A stretch of DNA of 9,568 bases. Origin: Omnitrophica bacterium GWA2_52_8 (GTDB taxonomy: Bacteria > Omnitrophota > Omnitrophia > Omnitrophales > Aquincolibacteriaceae). This document shows positions 5,359 to 9,568 of this stretch, one piece after another. Where the stretch lies: the NCBI GenBank assembly GCA_001804025.1, contig MHFC01000040.1:7883-17450 (forward strand), read 5' to 3'. Both the position numbers and the translations under genes were made by a program. The notes under the pieces are model-generated. The model searched no databases and was not told the DNA's origin. It saw only the letters and a program-made list of their open reading frames with translations. Positions within the stretch are counted from its first letter, which is position 1; each line of letters begins with the position of its first letter.

Positions 5359-7023
5359 TTACTCCTTTTTTTGTTGCCGCAACAATTCCCGCGCATGTTT
5401 TTTTGCAATTTCAGTTTCTTCATGGCCGCTCATCATCTGCGCAAGTTCCCGGACACGCTCTTCGCCGCGGATCACCTGATATTGAACCCGGGTCTTCCCC
5501 GCGTTTGAAGTCTTCGTCACCTTAATATGCAGGTCCGCAAATGAGGCAATCTGCGGCAAGTGCGTCACCAGCAGGACCTGACGCTGCTGCGACAGCTCTT
5601 TCAGCTTTTTCCCCGTTACCTGCCCGAGGCGCCCTCCGATATTGGCGTCGATCTCATCAAAAATGAGCGTCGGTACCGGATCAACTTTGGTTAAGGCTTT
5701 TTTTAAAGCCAGCATCACGCGGGAGGCTTCACCGCCCGAAATAATCTTGCTTAAAGGCATCGGCGGCTGTCCCGGATTGAGCGTGATCATAAACTCCAAC
5801 CGGTCCCGCCCTTCGGCCCCGAAATCCGTTTTTTCAAATGCCGCATCAAAACGGGCCCGGTTAATCCCGAGGTCTTTGAGCTCTGCTTCAATATTTTCTT
5901 TCAAAAAATCACAGGCTTGCCGGCGCTTCCCTGTCATCTTGTCCGCAAGCGCGGTCAATTCGGGCTGCAGGGCCGCAATTTGGTCGTTATTTTCTTTTTG
6001 ATAGAGGTCGCGGTTAAGCAGCCTGTCATATTTTTCTTTGGCTGTATAATAAAATTCCTGGACCTCCAATAGATTTTGCCCGTACTTTTTCTTCAGGAGT
6101 TCGATGACATCCAGTTTTCCTTCCACTTCCTTGAGACGCGCCGGATCAAAAGTCAGCAATTCCTGATAACCGCGCAAAGACTGGACCACTTCATCCAGTT
6201 TGACCTGAAGCACCTCAAAATCTTCTTTGAGCGCCTCCAAAGACGCGTCGATCCGCGCGATTTCCTGCATGTCCCTGGACGCGTCCCCGATGAGGGCTCC
6301 GGCAGACGGGTCCCCTTCTTCCAGCATTTCAATCAACGCGGAAATTTTTTCGAAAAGTTTCTCCGAATTTGCGAGCCGCGAATGTTCCTGAGCTAATTCT
6401 TCCTCGTCCAGATCTTCGATCCCCGCGCGCTCGATCTCGTCAATTTGATATTTCAGAAGATCCAGTTCGCGCTCGCGGCCGGCTTCAATGGAACGCATGC
6501 GTTCCTGCTCAGCTAGCAGCCCCTTGTATTTTTCATAGACCGCGGCGTACTTATTTTTAAGTGTTTCGATTTTTGAAAACTGGTCGGTAACGGTGAGATG
6601 GGTTCCCGGATTAAATAAAAGCTGGTGATCGTACTGGCCGTGAATATCGATGAGATCGCCTCCGATTTCGCGCAGCGTCGCCAGCGTGACAAGGTGGCCG
6701 TTGATCCAGCAGCGCGATTTACCTTCCAACACCTCGCGGCGCAGAATAAGCACCTTTTCTTCGCCGTCCATAAACGGGTCGGCCAAAACATGCGATTTCA
6801 AGAAAACATCGTCCGGCTCAAAAGCCGCTTCGGCAGAAACCGGTTCCTTCGGCGAAACAAAACGGGGGTTGTTCAGCCGTTCGCCCATTAAAAAGCGGAG
6901 GCCGTCGATCAGGATCGACTTTCCCGCGCCGGTTTCGCCCGTCAGAACATTTAAGCGGGGTGAAAACTGAAGCGTCAGGTCTTCAATAAGCGCAAAATTG
7001 CAAATCCTTAGCTGGGTCAGCAT
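5359..7023 (-). CDS. recN: DNA repair ATPase RecN
   Basis: RecN is an SMC-like cytoplasmic ATPase that binds and tethers DNA ends during double-strand-break repair. The 554-residue length is typical. The N-terminal half-ATPase contains LRICNFALIEDLTL, Walker A GETGAGKS (29-36) and the HGQYDHQ motif (128-134). The middle (about 150-390) is charged and rich in Glu, Lys and Leu, as expected for coiled coil. The C-terminal half-ATPase has the signature ISGGEASR (428-435), Walker B TLIFDEID (452-459) and VTHLPQIA (486-493). The family usually has DEIDxGIGG, and here Gly is Asn460 (DEIDANIGG), a mild change. The ATG matches the family N-terminus. GGGAGG lies 14 bases upstream, which is farther than ideal. 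I found no clear LexA box upstream. Confidence 0.97.
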   Translation of the reverse strand: MLTQLRICNFALIEDLTLQFSPRLNVLTGETGAGKSILIDGLRFLMGERLNNPRFVSPKEPVSAEAAFEPDDVFLKSHVLADPFMDGEEKVLILRREVLEGKSRCWINGHLVTLATLREIGGDLIDIHGQYDHQLLFNPGTHLTVTDQFSKIETLKNKYAAVYEKYKGLLAEQERMRSIEAGRERELDLLKYQIDEIERAGIEDLDEEELAQEHSRLANSEKLFEKISALIEMLEEGDPSAGALIGDASRDMQEIARIDASLEALKEDFEVLQVKLDEVVQSLRGYQELLTFDPARLKEVEGKLDVIELLKKKYGQNLLEVQEFYYTAKEKYDRLLNRDLYQKENNDQIAALQPELTALADKMTGKRRQACDFLKENIEAELKDLGINRARFDAAFEKTDFGAEGRDRLEFMITLNPGQPPMPLSKIISGGEASRVMLALKKALTKVDPVPTLIFDEIDANIGGRLGQVTGKKLKELSQQRQVLLVTHLPQIASFADLHIKVTKTSNAGKTRVQYQVIRGEERVRELAQMMSGHEETEIAKKHARELLRQQKKE

Positions 7024-7146
7024 GATGCGGCTAATGACCTCCCGGTCCGTATTGAACTTAGGGTACTAAAATAAAGCCTTCTTTTCGACAACTATTTAAA
7101 TTTCCAAAAAATCTGCAGCTGCTGCCCTCATGCCCATGAGTGCCGG
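7024..7146. other. Intergenic gap between kinase-like gene and recN
   Basis: These 123 AT-rich bases carry two adjacent small hairpins with a T-run at the end nearest the kinase-like gene. Nearer recN there is only a weak promoter-like pair on the minus strand (TTGTCG, 17 bases, TAGTAC). The gap suggests recN may begin its own transcript, but no strong promoter is visible. Confidence 0.4.
7106..7140 (-). terminator. Weak candidate terminator of the kinase-like gene
   Basis: On the minus strand a CTCAT/ATGAG hairpin (7127-7140, loop GGGC) is followed by a four-pair GCAG/CTGC hairpin (7115-7125), two bases further (G, A), then TTTTTT (7106-7111). The T-tract is right for an intrinsic terminator. 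The last stem is very short, so termination may be partial. Confidence 0.35.
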
Positions 7147-8127
7147 CTAGCTGAGGATTTCGTTCAGCAACTCTTCCGGGGACAGTTCCCTTAAATCAAG
7201 GATCGTTTGAAAGACCGGGATATATTCTTTAAGTTTTCCGCTGGCGTTTAAAATCGCTTTTAAATCGCTGGCCCGGTAGCGGCCGTAGCTTTCCAAAAAA
7301 GTGCGTCGCGCATCATGCGCGGCGGTCCCTTTCAGGCGGACGGTGAGAAACGCCAAAAAGAATCCGACATCCCAGAGCCTCTGGTCCGCGCGGGTGCAAA
7401 ACTCCAGGTCCACAAAGTAGACTTTTTCGCGTTCGGCGACCCAGATGCAATTCACGGGCTGCGTATCAATCAGCGAAAAACCCTCGGAATGGATCCGACC
7501 CAAACCTGAACCACATTCCCGTATGACCCGGCGGATCTCGGGATTTAATGCTTCCGCTCCTTCAAATTGCTTAAGCATCGCATCCACATTCGGCCCCTGG
7601 ATGCTTTCCGTCACCATGACCCGTTCCACCGTATCGAAGGCAATCAGTTTCGGGACCGCGATACCGCGCTCGGACAGCAGTGTACGGCTGACCATATCCA
7701 CGGTAAACCTTTCATGGCTGAGACTGCCGCGGACTTCCGGAAAAGGACTGGCCCATGCATTGACGGTTGCCCAGAGACTTCCGAGGGGCAAAAAAACTTT
7801 TACGAAATATTCGGCCTGTACCCCCGTTTTAAGTTTGACCCTCCAGAGCATGTTCAAATTGCTCAGCCCTGCGGTCAGATAACGGATTTCCAGTGTCTCG
7901 GGAAAAATCTCAGGAAAAGCCAGCTGGTGTTCACGGACAAAACGGACACTTTGGGCCGGATTTTTCCATTTAATCGTTTTGACAAAACTGACAATCAGCG
8001 CCAGCACCCAAAACGGAAATAAAACAAGCCCCGTCAACAAAAGACGCGCGAGAACAAACGGCGAAGTCCTTGAAATCCTGGCGAGAAGTTTCTTCTTAAG
8101 CGGGATCTTTTTCCAAAGTTTCATCAT
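7147..8127 (-). CDS. Membrane-anchored kinase-like protein (APH/Bud32-like fold)
   Basis: This 326-residue protein has a basic N-terminus, one hydrophobic helix at about 28-49 and then a cytoplasm-facing kinase-like domain. Kinase landmarks are YLTAGLSNLNMLWRV (83-97) at the glycine-loop position, the lysine of YFVKVF (Lys110), and GRIHSEGFSLIDTQPVN, which gives catalytic-loop Asp221 and Asn226. VYFVDLE follows with metal-binding Asp240, where DLE replaces DFG. The catalytic set looks intact, so activity is plausible. The small-molecule, lipopolysaccharide-core, Bud32 and aminoglycoside kinase families all share this pattern, and I cannot name the substrate. The ATG lies 30 bases after the valS stop with a hairpin in between and no strong Shine-Dalgarno; a second ATG follows directly. 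Co-transcription with valS is likely, but a functional link is not shown. Confidence 0.75.
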   Translation of the reverse strand: MMKLWKKIPLKKKLLARISRTSPFVLARLLLTGLVLFPFWVLALIVSFVKTIKWKNPAQSVRFVREHQLAFPEIFPETLEIRYLTAGLSNLNMLWRVKLKTGVQAEYFVKVFLPLGSLWATVNAWASPFPEVRGSLSHERFTVDMVSRTLLSERGIAVPKLIAFDTVERVMVTESIQGPNVDAMLKQFEGAEALNPEIRRVIRECGSGLGRIHSEGFSLIDTQPVNCIWVAEREKVYFVDLEFCTRADQRLWDVGFFLAFLTVRLKGTAAHDARRTFLESYGRYRASDLKAILNASGKLKEYIPVFQTILDLRELSPEELLNEILS

Positions 8128-8138
8128 CCCATCCGATC

Positions 8139-8153
8139 GCAGCCTGCGGCTGC
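8139..8153. repeat. Small GC-rich hairpin in the valS/kinase-like gap
   Basis: Six perfect pairs (GCAGCC at 8139-8144 with GGCTGC at 8148-8153) enclose a three-base loop, filling most of the 30-base gap. No T-tract follows on the minus strand, so it is not an obvious terminator. It sits directly ahead of the kinase-like start codon and might lower its translation; that is inference. Confidence 0.45.
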
Positions 8154-8157
8154 AGCT

Positions 8158-9568
8158 TTACTGAAACAAGCGGAAAAGTTCCTCCTGGGACTGCAGCACC
8201 TTGAGCGCATCGGCAAGTTTTTCGCGCTCCTTAATGACAATCTCTTCGGGTGCATTCCGGACAAACCGGTCGTCGGCGAGTTTTTTTTCAAGCGTGACCG
8301 TCCACCCCCTAAGCTCCTTGATTTTCTTTTGAATCCGCTCGCGCTCCTGTGCGGGATTGACTATCCCTTCGATTGAAACAAAGATTTCAAAATCCGGGAA
8401 CGGCGCCCCGACAAAGGTTTTGTCCTTGGTAAACGTGTTTTTGAAGTCCAGAGAATCGAGCCGCGCGAGCACGCTGATTTCGTTTTTGAACGAATCAAAT
8501 GATTCGAGGACTTGCGCCTCACGCGAGACAATAACCGCCTTGAGCCGGGTTGCCGGCGGAATCCCGAGATTCAGCCGCAAATCGCGTACGGCCGTCACGG
8601 CATTCTGCATCCGCGAAACCGCGGTTTCCGCATAACCGTCGCTGAACGCCCCCCGGCCGGCCGCGGGCCATTCGGCAATCATGATGCTCTCCGGCCATTG
8701 CCTCGAGTCAGCGGCCATGGATTTAAGATGCTGCCATATTTCCTCGGTCAGAAAGGGCATGAAAGGGTGCAGCAGCCGCAAAATTTTTTCCAGAACGTAA
8801 AAAAGAACGGCCTGGCTTTCGGCTTTGCCCCTTTTATCGGAACCGGTCAGAACCGGCTTCACCAATTCAATATACCAGTCACAAAAATCGTTCCAAATAA
8901 AATGATAGAGTGTCGCCGAGGCCTGACCGAGCCGGAACCCATCCAGTTCTTTTTCGATGTCACCGGTCACTTTTGCGAGCCGGGACAAAATCCAGCGGTC
9001 CGGCAAAGACGTTTCGGACGGCTTGAATCCCATCGCAGCCTGGGCCTTTTCAAATCCGCTCATATGCATCATGGAAAACCGCGCCGCGTTCCAGATCTTG
9101 TTCGTAAAATTACGCCCGACTTCAAACTTTTCGCGTGAAAGATAAACGTCCTGGGCGCTCAACATGATCAGGCTGTAGCGCAGGGCATCGGCTCCCATTT
9201 CATCAATCACTTCAATCGGATCGATAGCGTTTCCGAGAGATTTGGACATTTTCAGCCCGCTTTGCGCACGTACGGTGCCGTGGATATAAATCCGGCTGAA
9301 GGGTTCCTTGCCCATAAATTCAATGCCTGCCATGATCATGCGGGCGACCCAGAAAAAAATAATTTCCGGCGCCGTAATCAGATCGGATGTCGGATAAAAC
9401 TTTTTCAGATCGCCGGATTTTTCATCCGGCCAGCCGAGCGTTGAAAACGGCCACAACCAGGATGAAAACCAGGTGTCCAGGACATCGGGGTCCTGCCGCA
9501 AATCTGAATTTCCGCAGTCCCGGCACTTTGCCGGCTGTGACTGCGTCGCAAAGACGCCCTTTCCGGTC
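8158..9568 (-). CDS. valS: Valyl-tRNA synthetase, C-terminal part (5' end outside window)
   Basis: This class Ia synthetase charges tRNA-Val with valine. About 469 C-terminal residues are visible, roughly half of the protein. The frame is open to the window edge. The TTG at 9499-9501 is internal, because family-typical sequence (CRDCGNSDL, a zinc-ribbon-like Cys pair, then RQDPDVLDTWFSS) runs straight through it. LWPFSTLGWP follows, and the KMSKS ATP-binding loop is encoded at 9238-9252. The anticodon-binding domain comes next. The last roughly 65 residues, starting near VNPAQERERIQKKI, form the charged C-terminal coiled coil characteristic of ValRS, which distinguishes it from IleRS and LeuRS. 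The HIGH motif and the editing domain lie outside the window. The kinase-like gene starts 30 bases after its stop. Confidence 0.97.
   Translation of the reverse strand, partial: TGKGVFATQSQPAKCRDCGNSDLRQDPDVLDTWFSSWLWPFSTLGWPDEKSGDLKKFYPTSDLITAPEIIFFWVARMIMAGIEFMGKEPFSRIYIHGTVRAQSGLKMSKSLGNAIDPIEVIDEMGADALRYSLIMLSAQDVYLSREKFEVGRNFTNKIWNAARFSMMHMSGFEKAQAAMGFKPSETSLPDRWILSRLAKVTGDIEKELDGFRLGQASATLYHFIWNDFCDWYIELVKPVLTGSDKRGKAESQAVLFYVLEKILRLLHPFMPFLTEEIWQHLKSMAADSRQWPESIMIAEWPAAGRGAFSDGYAETAVSRMQNAVTAVRDLRLNLGIPPATRLKAVIVSREAQVLESFDSFKNEISVLARLDSLDFKNTFTKDKTFVGAPFPDFEIFVSIEGIVNPAQERERIQKKIKELRGWTVTLEKKLADDRFVRNAPEEIVIKEREKLADALKVLQSQEELFRLFQ

Noticed and set aside
7024..7080. LexA/SOS box ahead of recN
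   Set aside because: A GAAC half-site is present but the second half does not match GAACNNNNGTTC, and no CTGT-N8-ACAG site is seen.
9499..9501. TTG as the start of valS
   Set aside because: The reading frame continues upstream to the window edge with ValRS-like sequence, so the gene is simply cut by the window.

Overview
All confidently called genes in this window lie on the minus strand, so transcription runs from high to low coordinates. The gene order reads valS (its 5' part lies outside the window), a membrane-anchored kinase-like gene, recN, a secreted staphylococcal-nuclease-like gene, a gene-free structured stretch, a receiver-GGDEF gene, an ArsC/Spx-like gene, nadC and uvrB. The protein families are bacterial. 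The sequence has roughly balanced base composition, few strong Shine-Dalgarno sites and tightly packed genes. These features would suit an uncultured bacterial lineage such as Omnitrophota or a relative, but that placement is an impression and not something the sequence proves.

Region by region: 8158-9568 is the C-terminal half of valyl-tRNA synthetase. 7147-8127 is a kinase-fold protein with one N-terminal membrane helix and no recognised substrate. 7024-7146 is a short gap with a weak terminator candidate. 5359-7023 is recN, followed after 15 bases by a signal-peptide-bearing nuclease homologue (4750-5343). 4279-4749 has no convincing gene. It holds a nearly unbroken run of hairpins (4449-4628 plus one at 4689-4716), then a candidate extended -10 promoter just ahead of the receiver-GGDEF gene. 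2932-3282, 2072-2917 and 13-2067 (ArsC-like, nadC, uvrB) are spaced 14 and 4 bases apart and probably form one transcription unit.

Functionally the window mixes translation (ValS), DNA repair (RecN for double-strand breaks, UvrB for nucleotide excision), NAD synthesis (NadC) and signalling (receiver-GGDEF, kinase-like protein). Only the nadC-uvrB and recN-nuclease spacings argue for co-expression.

The most unusual item is the hairpin array. Its five main stems abut with little spacer. The only three imperfect pairs in them become G-U pairs when read as minus-strand RNA, and would be A-C mismatches on the plus strand. This points to a structured minus-strand RNA or a hairpin-rich mobile or repeat element of unknown type. 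Also notable are a receiver domain with Glu in place of the phosphoacceptor Asp, and a nuclease homologue with two altered active-site acids.
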